From positions 1-58,841 of the forward strand of contig NZ_NPIH01000251.1 of assembly GCF_012275575.1 (NCBI RefSeq): 58,841 bases of DNA. The letters are read 5' to 3'. The translations under genes and the position numbers were made by a program. The DNA comes from Paraburkholderia sp. SG-MS1. GTDB lineage: Bacteria; Pseudomonadota; Gammaproteobacteria; Burkholderiales; Burkholderiaceae. The notes beneath the pieces were generated by a model that did not search any database, was not told the origin of the DNA, and saw nothing but the letters and a program-made list of their open reading frames with translations. Positions 27,082-35,976 of this stretch are shown here, one piece after another; position 1 is the first letter of the stretch, and the number at the start of each line of letters is the position of its first letter.

Positions 27082-27609
27082 TCACAGCGGAAATCGCGTT
27101 GTCGAGAGAATTTCCTTGAGCACCATGAAAGAGCGGATTTGCCTCACGCCCGGCAGATAAAGCAATTGCTCCGCGTGCAGGCGATTGAAGCTGTCGCTGT
27201 CGCGCGTGCGGACCGTCATGAAATAGTCGAACTCGCCGGTCACGACGTGGCACTCCATGCAGCCGGGCACCTTCTGCGCAGCTTTCTCGAATTCGGCAAA
27301 CGACTCCGGCGTGGAACGGTCCAGCACCACGCCGATGATCACCAGCATCCCCGCACCGGCGGCCTTCGGGTCGATCAACGCGACTACTCCGCGAATCAGT
27401 CCCGACTCCTTCAGCCGTTCGACGCGCCGCAAGCAGGCCGGCGCACTCAGCTTGACCTTCGCGGCCAGCGCGACGTTGGAAATGGATGCGTCGGTTTGCA
27501 ATTGCCGCAGGATCGCCCGATCGATCCGGTCGAGCGCGTGAAGCGGGTCGGTGTTGACGGCGAAGGCAGGGGCCGGCTTCTCTGCCGTGCGAATTTTTGT
27601 TGCGCTCAC
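27082..27609 (-). CDS. acdR: Lrp/AsnC-family regulator of ACC deaminase
   Basis: 175 residues (GTG start with AGGA eight bases upstream). After about 25 non-conserved residues comes the Lrp helix-turn-helix (LDRIDRAILRQLQTDA then APACLRRVERLKESG) and the RAM ligand-binding domain (GVVLDRSTPESFAEF, then CMECHVVTGEFDYFM). It is divergent from acdS across 163 bases, the standard layout in which AcdR responds to ACC or leucine to control acdS. Assignment as AcdR rests on this position as well as family. Confidence 0.88.
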   Translation of the reverse strand: MSATKIRTAEKPAPAFAVNTDPLHALDRIDRAILRQLQTDASISNVALAAKVKLSAPACLRRVERLKESGLIRGVVALIDPKAAGAGMLVIIGVVLDRSTPESFAEFEKAAQKVPGCMECHVVTGEFDYFMTVRTRDSDSFNRLHAEQLLYLPGVRQIRSFMVLKEILSTTRFPL

Positions 27610-27772
27610 GGTTTTCCTGACGAATTTTTATTAATGGGTTTCTGGATCGACAGTTTTAAAAGTATGCCGAAGTGAATTTTTTCGCAAGCTCATTTCAGGC
27701 GCTTTTCCCTACCATTGATTCAACGCGACGGCTTACCAGTCGCGTCGACAACCCAATGACCACGGAGCTGCC
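27610..27772. promoter_or_regulatory. Divergent acdR-acdS control region
   Basis: A markedly AT-rich patch (27611-27685) inside otherwise GC-rich DNA, as expected for Lrp-type binding. I could not place a confident Lrp box or -35/-10 pair. A ribosome site GGAG lies at 27764-27767, ahead of the acdS ATG. Confidence 0.45.
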
Positions 27773-28789
27773 ATGAACCTGCAACGATTCCCCCGCTACC
27801 CGCTCACTTTTGGACCGACGCCGATCCAGCCGCTCAAGCGCCTGAGCGAGCACCTCGGCGGCAAGGTGCATCTGTATGCGAAGCGCGAGGACTGCAACAG
27901 CGGATTTGCGTTCGGCGGCAACAAGACGCGCAAGCTCGAGTACCTGATTCCCGAAGCGCTGGCACAAGGTTGCGACACGCTGGTGTCGATCGGCGGCATC
28001 CAGTCGAACCAGACCCGCCAGGTGGCCGCGGTCGCCGCGCATCTGGGCATGAAGTGCGTACTCGTGCAGGAGAACTGGGTCAACTACTCGGATGCTGTCT
28101 ATGACCGCGTCGGCAACATCCAGATGTCGCGCATTCTGGGCGCCGACGTCCGGCTGGTGAGCGACGGCTTCGACATCGGCTTTCGCAAAAGCTGGGAGGA
28201 TGCGCTGGAAAGTGTGCGTGCCGCCGGCGGCAAGCCGTACGCGATTCCGGCCGGCTGCTCCGATCATCCGCTGGGCGGCCTCGGGTTCGTCGGCTTCGCG
28301 GAAGAAGTGCGCCAACAGGAAGCCGAACTGGGCTTCAGGTTCGACTACATCGTCGTATGCTCCGTCACGGGCAGCACGCAGGCCGGCATGGTGGTGGGCT
28401 TTGCCGCCGACGGCCGCGCCGAGCGCGTGATCGGCATCGATGCGTCGGCGAAACCCGCTCAGACCCGCGAACAGATCACGCGGATCGCGAAACAGACAGC
28501 GGAACAGGTCGATCTCGGCCGGGACATCACCGCGAAAGACGTGGTGCTCGACGAGCGCTTCGGCGGTCCGGAATATGGTCTGCCTAACGAAGGCACGCTG
28601 GAGGCGATCCGCATGTGCGCACGGCTCGAAGGCGTGCTGACCGACCCGGTGTATGAGGGCAAATCGATGCACGGCATGATCGACATGGTGCGCAATGGCG
28701 AGTTTCCGGAAGGCTCGCGCGTGTTGTACGCGCATTTGGGCGGTGTGCCTGCGTTGAATGGGTACAGCTTTATTTTCCGCAATGGGTGA
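27773..28789 (+). CDS. acdS: 1-aminocyclopropane-1-carboxylate deaminase
   Basis: 338 residues, exactly the family length. The PLP lysine is Lys51 (GGNKTRKLEYL) and Ser78 lies in GGIQSNQTRQ. The residues used to separate true ACC deaminases from D-cysteine desulfhydrases are all present: Tyr294, Glu295 and Leu322. The enzyme converts the plant ethylene precursor ACC to 2-oxobutanoate and ammonia in the cytoplasm, supplying nitrogen and lowering plant ethylene. It is divergent from the Lrp-type regulator acdR. This is the best indicator in the window of a plant-associated lifestyle. Confidence 0.95.
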   Translation: MNLQRFPRYPLTFGPTPIQPLKRLSEHLGGKVHLYAKREDCNSGFAFGGNKTRKLEYLIPEALAQGCDTLVSIGGIQSNQTRQVAAVAAHLGMKCVLVQENWVNYSDAVYDRVGNIQMSRILGADVRLVSDGFDIGFRKSWEDALESVRAAGGKPYAIPAGCSDHPLGGLGFVGFAEEVRQQEAELGFRFDYIVVCSVTGSTQAGMVVGFAADGRAERVIGIDASAKPAQTREQITRIAKQTAEQVDLGRDITAKDVVLDERFGGPEYGLPNEGTLEAIRMCARLEGVLTDPVYEGKSMHGMIDMVRNGEFPEGSRVLYAHLGGVPALNGYSFIFRNG

Positions 28790-28866
28790 GCGGGTTGGCG
28801 CGCGAGGCGGCAGGCGGTCCCGCCCACCGACTCGACGCACACGGGGGCACGCGAGCCCTCGCCCCG

Positions 28867-29757
28867 TCACGCCACCAGCGTCTTCTGCAAATGCTTGCGC
28901 AGGAAGTCCACAAAAGCCCGAATCGTGACTGAGCTTTGCCGATGGTGCGGATACACCGCGTACACGCTGGTCGCGCCAGGCAGAAACGCGTCGAGAACGG
29001 GCACGAGCTGACCGCTCCTGAGCGCATCGGCAACAATAAAATCAGGAAGCCGAACAATTCCCAGACCGGCCACGGCCGCATCGCGAATCAGATCGCCATT
29101 GTTGGCCCGCAAGGGACCCCGCACTTCGACGCCCTTCACCACGCCGTCGACTACGAAGTCCCAGCTGACCACGCCGCCATGACCGTATAACAGGCATGAA
29201 TGACGTTGCAGATCGGCCGGCACGGCGGGTGCGCCGCGCCGGCGCACGTACCCCGGACTACAACACGCGACCAGCCTGACGTCGACAAGCTTTTGCGCGA
29301 CCAGCGTGGAATCGGCCAGCGTGCCAATGCGGATCGCCATGTCGAAGCCCTCGCCCACCACGTCGACGGTGCGGTCGCTCAGTTCCATGTCGAAGCGTAC
29401 CTCGCCGTGCTCGCGCAGGAACATTGCCACCAGCGGCGACAGATGCATCATGCCGAACGACATCGGTGCGCTGACGCGCAACAGGCCGCGCGGCCCGGCG
29501 CGGCGCAGCGACATCGCCTGCTCGGCGTCTTCAACCTCACTGAGGATGCGTCTGGCGCGCTCGTAAAACTCCTGACCTAGTTCCGTCACGGCCAGCTTGC
29601 GCGTATTGCGGATCAGCAAGGGCACGCCGAGCGCCTCTTCCAGCGCCATCACCCGGCGGCTCACGAACTGCTTCGAGAGCGACAGCCGACGGGCAGCGGC
29701 GGTGAAGTTACGCGCGTCGACCGTGGCGACGAAGATCCGCATGTCGTCGAGTTGCAT
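28867..29757 (-). CDS. LysR-family transcriptional regulator
   Basis: 296 residues. The N-terminal helix-turn-helix (MRIFVATVDARNFTAAARRL then KQFVSRRVMALEEALG) resembles the CrgA/DsdC-type LysR subgroup found beside pirin genes. The rest is a substrate-binding-like effector domain. It is divergent from the pirin gene with a 130-base gap that includes an AT-rich stretch, so pirin and DoxX are its likely targets. The effector is unknown. Confidence 0.85.
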   Translation of the reverse strand: MQLDDMRIFVATVDARNFTAAARRLSLSKQFVSRRVMALEEALGVPLLIRNTRKLAVTELGQEFYERARRILSEVEDAEQAMSLRRAGPRGLLRVSAPMSFGMMHLSPLVAMFLREHGEVRFDMELSDRTVDVVGEGFDMAIRIGTLADSTLVAQKLVDVRLVACCSPGYVRRRGAPAVPADLQRHSCLLYGHGGVVSWDFVVDGVVKGVEVRGPLRANNGDLIRDAAVAGLGIVRLPDFIVADALRSGQLVPVLDAFLPGATSVYAVYPHHRQSSVTIRAFVDFLRKHLQKTLVA

Positions 29758-29887
29758 TTATTGTCCACTCCGTAGTGACAGTGTTTCCAATTTTGCGTCG
29801 ATTATAACCATCCAGATTGACCTACACTCTCATTCATGGATCGCGACCAATAACTGGCCGGTCGACCCCACCCAAAGGAGAAAAAAA

Positions 29888-30613
29888 ATGCTCGAAATCA
29901 GACAAGCCAATCAACGTGGCCGTGCAGAACATGGCTGGCTCAGCTCGCGTCATACGTTTTCCTTTGCGCACTATCACGACCCGAAGCAGAACGGCTTCTC
30001 CGACCTGCTCGTGATCAACGATGACCGTGTCGCCCCGGCGCAAGGGTTCGGCAAGCATCCGCACCGCGACATGGAAATCTTTTCGTACGTACTGGAAGGA
30101 GCGCTCGAGCATAAGGACACGATGGGTACCGGCTCGGTGATCGTCCCTGGCGACATCCAGTTGATGAGCGCGGGAACCGGGGTGGCGCACAGCGAATACA
30201 ACCATTCGAAGAGCGAGCCCGTGCACTTCCTGCAGATCTGGATCGCCCCCGCCGAAAAGGGCACGGCGCCGCGTTATCAGCAGCGGCATTTCAGTGCGGA
30301 CGAGAAGCGCGGTGTGTTGCGCCTCGTGATGTCGCCGGACGGCGCAGACGGTTCTCTGGCGCTGCAGCAGGATGCGCGGGTGTACGCCGGACTGTTCGAC
30401 GGCGCGGAAACGGCGCGGCTCGAGCTGGCCAACGATCGTTATGCGTACATTCATGTGGCACGCGGCAGTGTCACGGTGAACGGAGTCGAACTCGGCGAAG
30501 GGGATGGCGCGCGAGTGCGCGGCGAAGAAGCGCTGAGCTTCGCGCAAGGTCATGACGCGGAAGTGCTGGTGTTCGATCTGCGCAATATCGAAACATCGGC
30601 GTTGTGGGCCTGA
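29888..30613 (+). CDS. Pirin family protein (YhaK-like)
   Basis: 241 residues from the ATG at 29888, which has a strong AAGGAG eight bases upstream; the open frame extends leftward into the LysR gene but without a start signal. This is a bicupin: the first cupin holds the metal-binding pattern HPHRDMEIFSYVLEG plus the later His (TGVAHSEYNHS) and Glu, while the second cupin (about 160-235) lacks metal ligands, as is usual. YhaK-like pirins are cytosolic, iron-binding and redox-responsive, some with quercetinase activity. It is followed by a DoxX gene, probably co-transcribed. Confidence 0.87.
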   Translation: MLEIRQANQRGRAEHGWLSSRHTFSFAHYHDPKQNGFSDLLVINDDRVAPAQGFGKHPHRDMEIFSYVLEGALEHKDTMGTGSVIVPGDIQLMSAGTGVAHSEYNHSKSEPVHFLQIWIAPAEKGTAPRYQQRHFSADEKRGVLRLVMSPDGADGSLALQQDARVYAGLFDGAETARLELANDRYAYIHVARGSVTVNGVELGEGDGARVRGEEALSFAQGHDAEVLVFDLRNIETSALWA

Positions 30614-30639
30614 AGCATCGGCTGCTTCGCCGTTTGAAC

Positions 30640-30673
30640 GTGGTTCGCCGCACGGCGATGGGCGGCGAACCAC
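30640..30673 (+). repeat. Intercistronic hairpin between pirin and doxX
   Basis: A perfect 12-base inverted repeat (30640-30651 with 30662-30673) around a 10-base loop, with no T run. It ends 25 bases before the doxX ATG, so it may modulate doxX translation or stabilise the pirin message rather than terminate. Confidence 0.6.
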
Positions 30674-30698
30674 ACGGCTTTACCCTATCGGGAAAATC

Positions 30699-31112
30699 AT
30701 GCGCTATACCCTGTTTGAAAATCAGAAAGACGCGATCATTCTCGTCGCCCGCATCGTGTTGATGGTGCTGTTCGTGATGTTCGGCTGGTCGAAGCTTACG
30801 GGCTTCTCCGGCACCGTCGCTTATATGACGTCGAGCGGCGCGCCCGTGCCCGAGTTGTCGGCGATCATCGCGGTGGTGATGGAGCTTGGCGTTGGCATCG
30901 CGCTGCTAGTCGGATTTTTTACGCGGCCGCTCGCTCTACTGCTCGCGGTTTATACCCTGGGCACCGCGATCATCGGCCACCACTACTGGAACATGACCGG
31001 CGCGGTGCAGTACGACAACATGATCCACTTCTATAAGAACATCAGCATCATCGGCGGGCTGCTTTTGCTGTGCGTGACCGGCGCCGGCAAGTATTCGGTC
31101 GACCGGCGATAG
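30699..31112 (+). CDS. DoxX family membrane protein
   Basis: 137 residues starting at ATG 30699. Four hydrophobic helices (about 14-33, 50-70, 75-95, 110-130) match the DoxX fold, with the family pattern LMVLFVMFGWSKLTGF in the first helix. DoxX proteins are inner membrane proteins linked to oxidative stress and thiol redox in some bacteria; the activity is unknown. It follows the pirin gene by 85 bases with a hairpin between, and both are probably controlled by the divergent LysR protein. Confidence 0.82.
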   Translation: MRYTLFENQKDAIILVARIVLMVLFVMFGWSKLTGFSGTVAYMTSSGAPVPELSAIIAVVMELGVGIALLVGFFTRPLALLLAVYTLGTAIIGHHYWNMTGAVQYDNMIHFYKNISIIGGLLLLCVTGAGKYSVDRR

Positions 31113-31137
31113 CCACGCAACACTTCCTGTACGCCAC

Positions 31138-31177
31138 AAAAAAAACCGCCCGACGAAATGCCGGGCGGCTTGTCTTT
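31138..31177 (+). terminator. Terminator between convergent doxX and ahpF
   Basis: A 7-base GC-only stem (31146-31152 with 31162-31168), loop of nine. Rightward it is followed by CTTGTCTTT; leftward it is followed by eight T (the A run 31138-31145), so it may act in both directions. Confidence 0.6.
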
Positions 31178-31231
31178 GCAACTCTTTCGAAGCAGGCCGC
31201 GTGTTGCGCGAGCCACGCCGCTTGCACAAAC

Positions 31232-31257
31232 AAAACGGCGGCCCGCGGGCCGCCGTT
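31232..31257 (-). terminator. Terminator of ahpF
   Basis: A perfect 24-base palindrome (31234-31245 with 31246-31257), very GC-rich, followed on the minus strand by TTTTGTTTG-like sequence. It lies 20 bases after the ahpF stop. Confidence 0.7.
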
Positions 31258-31277
31258 CATTACTCACACTGAGTGCT

Positions 31278-32870
31278 TCAAACTGCTGCTTCGGCTTCCG
31301 TCTCGCTGACCGCTTCGACTTCTTCGCTGTTGCGGATCAGGTGATCGAATGCGGACAGCGATGCCTTCGCGCCCTCGCCTACCGCGATCACGATCTGCTT
31401 GAACGGCACCGTGGTCACGTCGCCCGCGGCGAACACGCCCGGCACCGACGTCGCACCGCGTGCATCGACAACAATCTCGCCGTGCTTCGACAACTCGACC
31501 GTGCCCTTGAGCCACTCCGTGTTCGGCACGAGGCCGATTTGCACGAACACGCCTTCCAGTTCGACCGTCTTCACTTCGCCCGATTTCAGGTCCTTGTAGA
31601 CCAGACCGTTGACCTTCTTGCCGTCGCCGGTGATCTCGGTCGTCTGCGCCTGCGTGACGATGGTCACGTTGGCGAGGCTGCGCAGCTTGCGTTGCAGCAC
31701 TTCATCGGCACGCAGCGTCGCACCGAATTCGAACAGCGTCACTTCGCGCACAATGCCCGCGAGGTCGATTGCCGCTTCGACGCCCGAATTGCCGCCGCCG
31801 ATCACCGCGACGCGCTTGCCCTTGAACAGCGGGCCATCGCAGTGCGGGCAGTACGCCACGCCGTGATTGCGATACTCGCGCTCGCCCGGCACGTTGATTT
31901 CGCGCCAGCGCGCACCGGTCGCCAGAATGATGGTCCTCGCCTTCAGCACCGCGCCATTGGCCAGACGCACTTCGTTGATACGCCCCGGAATCAGCGCTTC
32001 GGCGCGCTGCACGTCCATGATGTCCACTTCATACGCTTTCACGTGCTGTTCGAGCGCCATCGCGAACTTCGGTCCCTCGGTTTCCGTCACCGAGACGAAG
32101 TTTTCGATCGCGAGCGTGTCGAGCACCTGGCCGCCGAAGCGTTCCGCCACGACACCGGTTGCAATGCCCTTGCGCGCCGAGTAAATCGCCGCCGCCGCAC
32201 CCGCCGGGCCGCCGCCGACAATCAGCGTGTCGAACACCGGCTTCTTTTCCAGTTCCTTCGCGGCGCGGGCGCCAGCGTTGGTGTCGAGCTTCGCGAGGAT
32301 TTCCTTTACGCCGCTACGGCCCTGGCCGAACACTTCACCGTTCATGAACATCGTCGGTACCGCCATGATCTGGCGCGCTTCGACTTCGTTCCGGAACAAC
32401 GCGCCGTCGATCGCCACGTGGCGAATGCGCGGGTTGATCAGCGCCATCACGTTCAGCGCCTGGACGACTTCCGGGCAGTTCTGGCATGACAGCGAGAAAT
32501 ACGTTTCAAATTGATAGTCGCCGTCGAGGTTGCGGATCTGTTCGATCACCGCGTCGTCGAGTTTGACCGGATGGCCGCCCACCTGCAGCAGTGCAAGGAC
32601 GAGCGACGTGAATTCATGCCCCATCGGAATACCGGCGAAACGGATACCCGTTTCCTTGCCCGGTTCGCCGATCGAAAACGACGGCTTGCGTTCGCTGTCG
32701 CCGCGGCGCTCGACCACGCTCACGCGTTCCGACAACGTCGCGATATCGTTCAGCAATGCCAGCAGCTCTTGCGATTTTGCGCTGTCGTCCAGAGAGGCGA
32801 CGATCTCGATAGGCCTGCTAACCTTTTCGAGGTACGTTTTCAACTGAGTCTTGAGATTGGCGTCAAGCAT
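31278..32870 (-). CDS. ahpF: Alkyl hydroperoxide reductase subunit F
   Basis: 530 residues. The N-terminal double-thioredoxin domain has the CxxC pair Cys129-Cys132 (SLSCQNCPEV). The following thioredoxin-reductase-like part carries the FAD motif GGGPAGAAAA near 219-228, the redox pair Cys341-Cys344 (YCPHCDGP) and the NADH motif GGGNSGVEAA. It passes electrons from NADH to AhpC for reduction of hydrogen peroxide and organic peroxides. It lies 172 bases downstream of ahpC on the same strand, the usual ahpC-ahpF order, with no strong terminator between them. Confidence 0.95.
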   Translation of the reverse strand: MLDANLKTQLKTYLEKVSRPIEIVASLDDSAKSQELLALLNDIATLSERVSVVERRGDSERKPSFSIGEPGKETGIRFAGIPMGHEFTSLVLALLQVGGHPVKLDDAVIEQIRNLDGDYQFETYFSLSCQNCPEVVQALNVMALINPRIRHVAIDGALFRNEVEARQIMAVPTMFMNGEVFGQGRSGVKEILAKLDTNAGARAAKELEKKPVFDTLIVGGGPAGAAAAIYSARKGIATGVVAERFGGQVLDTLAIENFVSVTETEGPKFAMALEQHVKAYEVDIMDVQRAEALIPGRINEVRLANGAVLKARTIILATGARWREINVPGEREYRNHGVAYCPHCDGPLFKGKRVAVIGGGNSGVEAAIDLAGIVREVTLFEFGATLRADEVLQRKLRSLANVTIVTQAQTTEITGDGKKVNGLVYKDLKSGEVKTVELEGVFVQIGLVPNTEWLKGTVELSKHGEIVVDARGATSVPGVFAAGDVTTVPFKQIVIAVGEGAKASLSAFDHLIRNSEEVEAVSETEAEAAV

Positions 32871-33042
32871 GGCGATTCGATTCCGTGACGAGGGGTGTTG
32901 TTGTCCCGGCGCCGCACGCCGTCCGGATAGGATCGGTGCGGACCGGGGACGCGCGAGCCGCTGTATGAAACGGCCCGCACGGTACTGCTGAACAGCTGCC
33001 TGGGCGCCGCGAGGCGCCGACTGCGAAAGTCTCGCGACCTTC

Positions 33043-33606
33043 TTAGATCTTGCCGATCAGGTCGAGCGACGGGGTCAGCGTTTCCGCGCCCGGCGTCCAC
33101 TTCGCGGGGCAAACTTCACCCGGGTGAGCCGCGATGTATTGTGCAGCCTGCACCTTGCGCAGCAGTTCGCCTGCGTCGCGGCCGATACCGTTGTCGTGGA
33201 TTTCGCACAGTTTGATCTCGCCTTCCGGATTGACCACGAACGTACCACGCAGTGCCAGACCTTCTTCTTCGATCAACACGTCGAAGTTACGCGAGATAGC
33301 CAGGGTCGGGTCAGCGAGCATCGGATACTTGATCTTCTGGATCGTGTCCGACGTGTCGTGCCATGCCTTGTGCGTGAAGTGCGTATCGGTCGACACGCTG
33401 TAGATTTCGACGCCGAGCTTCTGGAAATCGGCGTAGCGATCGGCCAGGTCACCCAGTTCGGTCGGGCAAACAAACGTGAAATCGGCCGGATAGAAAACGA
33501 AAACCGACCACTTGCCCTTCAGGCTTTCTTCAGTGACGGTCTTGAAATCGCCGTTGTGATAAGCCTGAGCCTTGAACGGTTTGACTTGACTGTTGATGAT
33601 CGGCAT
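33043..33606 (-). CDS. ahpC: Alkyl hydroperoxide reductase subunit C (peroxiredoxin)
   Basis: 187 residues, the standard length. The peroxidatic Cys47 (FTFVCPTELGD) and resolving Cys166 (HPGEVCPAKW) define a typical 2-Cys AhpC/Prx1 enzyme; the start MPIINSQVKPF matches the family. It reduces peroxides in the cytoplasm and is recycled by AhpF, encoded just downstream. A GAGGA ribosome site precedes the ATG. The promoter region carries an OxyR-like element, consistent with peroxide induction. Confidence 0.96.
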   Translation of the reverse strand: MPIINSQVKPFKAQAYHNGDFKTVTEESLKGKWSVFVFYPADFTFVCPTELGDLADRYADFQKLGVEIYSVSTDTHFTHKAWHDTSDTIQKIKYPMLADPTLAISRNFDVLIEEEGLALRGTFVVNPEGEIKLCEIHDNGIGRDAGELLRKVQAAQYIAAHPGEVCPAKWTPGAETLTPSLDLIGKI

Positions 33607-33662
33607 TTGCTGAGTCCTCTTTCTGAGTGGTTGGAAAGTGGAGTCAGTATGTCAGACGACGC

Positions 33663-33711
33663 TTAATAGGTAAAGCGGATTGTTTTAATGATGTTAATAG
33701 TCTTACACTAT
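33663..33711 (-). promoter_or_regulatory. Probable OxyR site and promoter of ahpC
   Basis: On the minus strand, ATAG-N7-CTAT lies at 33711-33697, followed after seven more bases by ATTA (33689-33686), a degenerate third element; the fourth is not conserved. This is the OxyR ATAG-N7-CTAT-N7-ATAG pattern. TCATTA (33691-33686) and TATTAA (33668-33663), 17 bases apart, could be the -35 and -10, with OxyR overlapping a poor -35. The start would be about 50 bases before the ahpC ATG. Confidence 0.6.
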
Positions 33712-33737
33712 TTATTTTTCTACCACCGACTATCGAG

Positions 33738-35807
33738 CTAATTTTTCAGTAGTCGCCAGAGGGTGGTCCGGCCGATTCCAAGCGCCCGGCTTGCCGCGGC
33801 GCGATTGCCGCCGGACTGTTCGAGGGCGTTCAGAGCGTCCTCGCGTGTGGGCGTGACACGGGGCGAATGGTTTTTGACGGTGACATTGGGCGCCGCCAGG
33901 GTAGCGTCGACGGTCACCATCGGCTTCATCCTACCAAACTCGGGGAATACTGCCCGCCAATCCTGGGACGCGCCCGCAGTTGCCTCGCCGGAAAAGATTG
34001 CCGCACGCGCCAGCAGGTTCTCCAGCTCCCGCACATTGCCGGGCCATGCGTAGTGTTCGAAAAGCGGGGCGAGAAACGCCAGCACCCGCTCCTGCGCCGC
34101 CTCCGGCAAACCATAGTGAAGCGCGCTGCGGCTCAACAAGTGCCGCGCCAGTTCTGCGATGTCGGCGCGCCGTTCGCGCAGCGGCGGCAATTCTATCTGA
34201 AGCAGGTTCAGCCGAAAATACAAGTCGGCCCGAAACAGACCCTGCTCCACCAGCGCGTGCAGGTCGCGGTGAGTCGCGGCAATGACCCGCACGTCTACCG
34301 GCGTGGCGCGGCCCGAGCCGAGCTTCATCACCTCGCGCTCCTGCAGCACGCGCAGCAGCCTGCTCTGCAGCGCCGCCGGCATTTCGCCGATCTCGTCGAG
34401 GAAGATCGTGCCGGTGTGGGCGATTTCGAATAGGCCCGGTTTGCCGCCGCGGCGCGCGCCAGTGAACGCGCCCTCCTCGTGGCCGAACAGTTCGCTCTCT
34501 ATCAGCCCTTCGGGCAGCGCCGCGCAATTGAACGCGACGAACGGATTGCCGCGCCGCCGGCTGGCATTGTGGATGCCTTGGGCGACCAGCTCCTTGCCGG
34601 TGCCGCTTGCGCCCGTGAGCAGTACAGTCGCGTCGTGCGCCGCGCCGGCGCGGGCGAGCCGGCGCACCCGCGCGAGCGCCGGCGAGCGGCCGATCAGATC
34701 GTCCAGCTGATGCCGCGCGACCAGATGGCTCGGCCGCTGGCTGGTGCGCAGCGAACGATCGATCCGCTGCGCGACCAGCGCGTCCTGTACAGTCACCACG
34801 GAGCCGGAGCGCATACCGTGCTCGACGATCGGCACGCAGTTGACGATCAGCGCGCGGCCGCCGATCTGCTCGATACGTTCTTCAATCGGCCGGCCGTGCG
34901 CGAACGTTTCGCGCAGCAGCGGGCCCACGGCGCGGGTGATCTGCACGGGAAGGTCGTGGACATGGGCGCCCGCGAGGATGTCTTCGCTGCGGAGGCCTCT
35001 CGCGGCGGTCGGGGCGCCCGCCCGCGAAACCTGCTTCAAGGCGTCCCCCACGGAGACGTCCTTCGTGGCATCAAGGCCGAGCAGTTCGAGCATCGCGGGG
35101 TTGACGGCTTCGAGCTGGCCGGCTTCGTCGAAGGCGGCCACGCCGTCGCGCAGATGCGCGACGATCGTGTTCAGCCGCACGCGCTTCGACTCCTTCTGAC
35201 GGCTCACGCGCGCCAGCTCGACCGAGCGCTCGAACGCCTCTTCGACCGCGCCGAGCGAGTACAGGAAAACGCTTTCCATCCCGGCCTGCTGCGCCAGATC
35301 GCAAGCCATGCCGGGGCCGATGATCACGCTGCAACCTTCAGCGACGAGCGTGTCGACGGCGAACCGCACTTCATCGACCGAGCGGTACGCTCGCTGTTTC
35401 AGGCCGACGTTCAGCCACGGGCTCAGGTCGGCGAGTTCGTGCGAGATCGTTTCATGCAGCACGAGCCCGATCTGCGCGCGAGGCCACGTGGTGGCGGCAC
35501 GGGTGATCGCACTGAGCACGTCGAAACCGTTCACCTTGACCATCACGACCGGCACGCTCAGATGTTCGCGCAGATACGCGCCGTTCGATCCGGCGGCCAG
35601 CACGACGTCGACCGAGCCGGCTTCCACGTACGTCTGCAACGCGGTGACTGCCTCGCCGTAGCCTTCGCGAACCGGGAAGAATCGCGCACGTTCGGCGTAG
35701 CGCGGCACGACGGCGTCGCAAAGCGATTGCAGACGGCTGATACTGACGAGTGCGACGCCGGGGCGCCCGGAATTGGCATTCACGAGGGACGAGGTGAAAG
35801 TGGACAC
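33738..35807 (-). CDS. prpR: Propionate catabolism sigma-54 activator PrpR
   Basis: 689 residues (GTG start with AGGAG nine bases upstream). The N-terminal PrpR domain (about 15-190) senses 2-methylcitrate in characterised homologues. A PAS-like domain (about 200-330) follows, then the AAA+ domain (about 365-600) with Walker A LTGASGTGKEL, the sigma-54 contact loop GAFTGA and Walker B FLDEIGE. The C-terminal Fis-type helix-turn-helix (EQSGGNRAAASRALGI) binds DNA. It is divergent from prpB, where a sigma-54 promoter and a long palindrome are visible. It acts as an enhancer-binding activator of propionate (2-methylcitrate cycle) genes. Confidence 0.92.
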   Translation of the reverse strand: MSTFTSSLVNANSGRPGVALVSISRLQSLCDAVVPRYAERARFFPVREGYGEAVTALQTYVEAGSVDVVLAAGSNGAYLREHLSVPVVMVKVNGFDVLSAITRAATTWPRAQIGLVLHETISHELADLSPWLNVGLKQRAYRSVDEVRFAVDTLVAEGCSVIIGPGMACDLAQQAGMESVFLYSLGAVEEAFERSVELARVSRQKESKRVRLNTIVAHLRDGVAAFDEAGQLEAVNPAMLELLGLDATKDVSVGDALKQVSRAGAPTAARGLRSEDILAGAHVHDLPVQITRAVGPLLRETFAHGRPIEERIEQIGGRALIVNCVPIVEHGMRSGSVVTVQDALVAQRIDRSLRTSQRPSHLVARHQLDDLIGRSPALARVRRLARAGAAHDATVLLTGASGTGKELVAQGIHNASRRRGNPFVAFNCAALPEGLIESELFGHEEGAFTGARRGGKPGLFEIAHTGTIFLDEIGEMPAALQSRLLRVLQEREVMKLGSGRATPVDVRVIAATHRDLHALVEQGLFRADLYFRLNLLQIELPPLRERRADIAELARHLLSRSALHYGLPEAAQERVLAFLAPLFEHYAWPGNVRELENLLARAAIFSGEATAGASQDWRAVFPEFGRMKPMVTVDATLAAPNVTVKNHSPRVTPTREDALNALEQSGGNRAAASRALGIGRTTLWRLLKN

Positions 35808-35839
35808 GGCGGCGCTCCTGCTCGATGTTGGAATTCCAG

Positions 35840-35871
35840 TTCCTGAAACGTTCCATGAAACGTTTCAGGAA
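35840..35871. promoter_or_regulatory. Candidate PrpR operator (long inverted repeat)
   Basis: A perfect 13-base inverted repeat (TTCCTGAAACGTT at 35840-35852 and its complement at 35859-35871) with a 6-base spacer. The right half also contains the 12-base palindrome TGAAACGTTTCA. It lies about 90-120 bases upstream of the sigma-54 promoter of prpB, a normal position for an enhancer-binding protein, and next to the prpR start, which would allow autoregulation. Confidence 0.65.
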
Positions 35872-35960
35872 ACGACCACGGTATTCTGCCACGAACAACC
35901 CAACTCGCCGCCCCGGCCTAACCCGTTGATTATTCGAGACAACCGGCATGGCGCCGCCAA

Positions 35961-35976
35961 TGGCACGCTTCCTGCA
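35961..35976 (+). promoter_or_regulatory. Sigma-54 promoter of prpB
   Basis: TGGCACGCTTCCTGCA matches the -24/-12 consensus TGGCACG-N4-TTGCA with a single mismatch; GG and GC are exactly ten bases apart. It points toward prpB, with the predicted start about 40 bases before the ATG, and is paired with an upstream palindrome and a sigma-54 activator gene. Confidence 0.75.
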
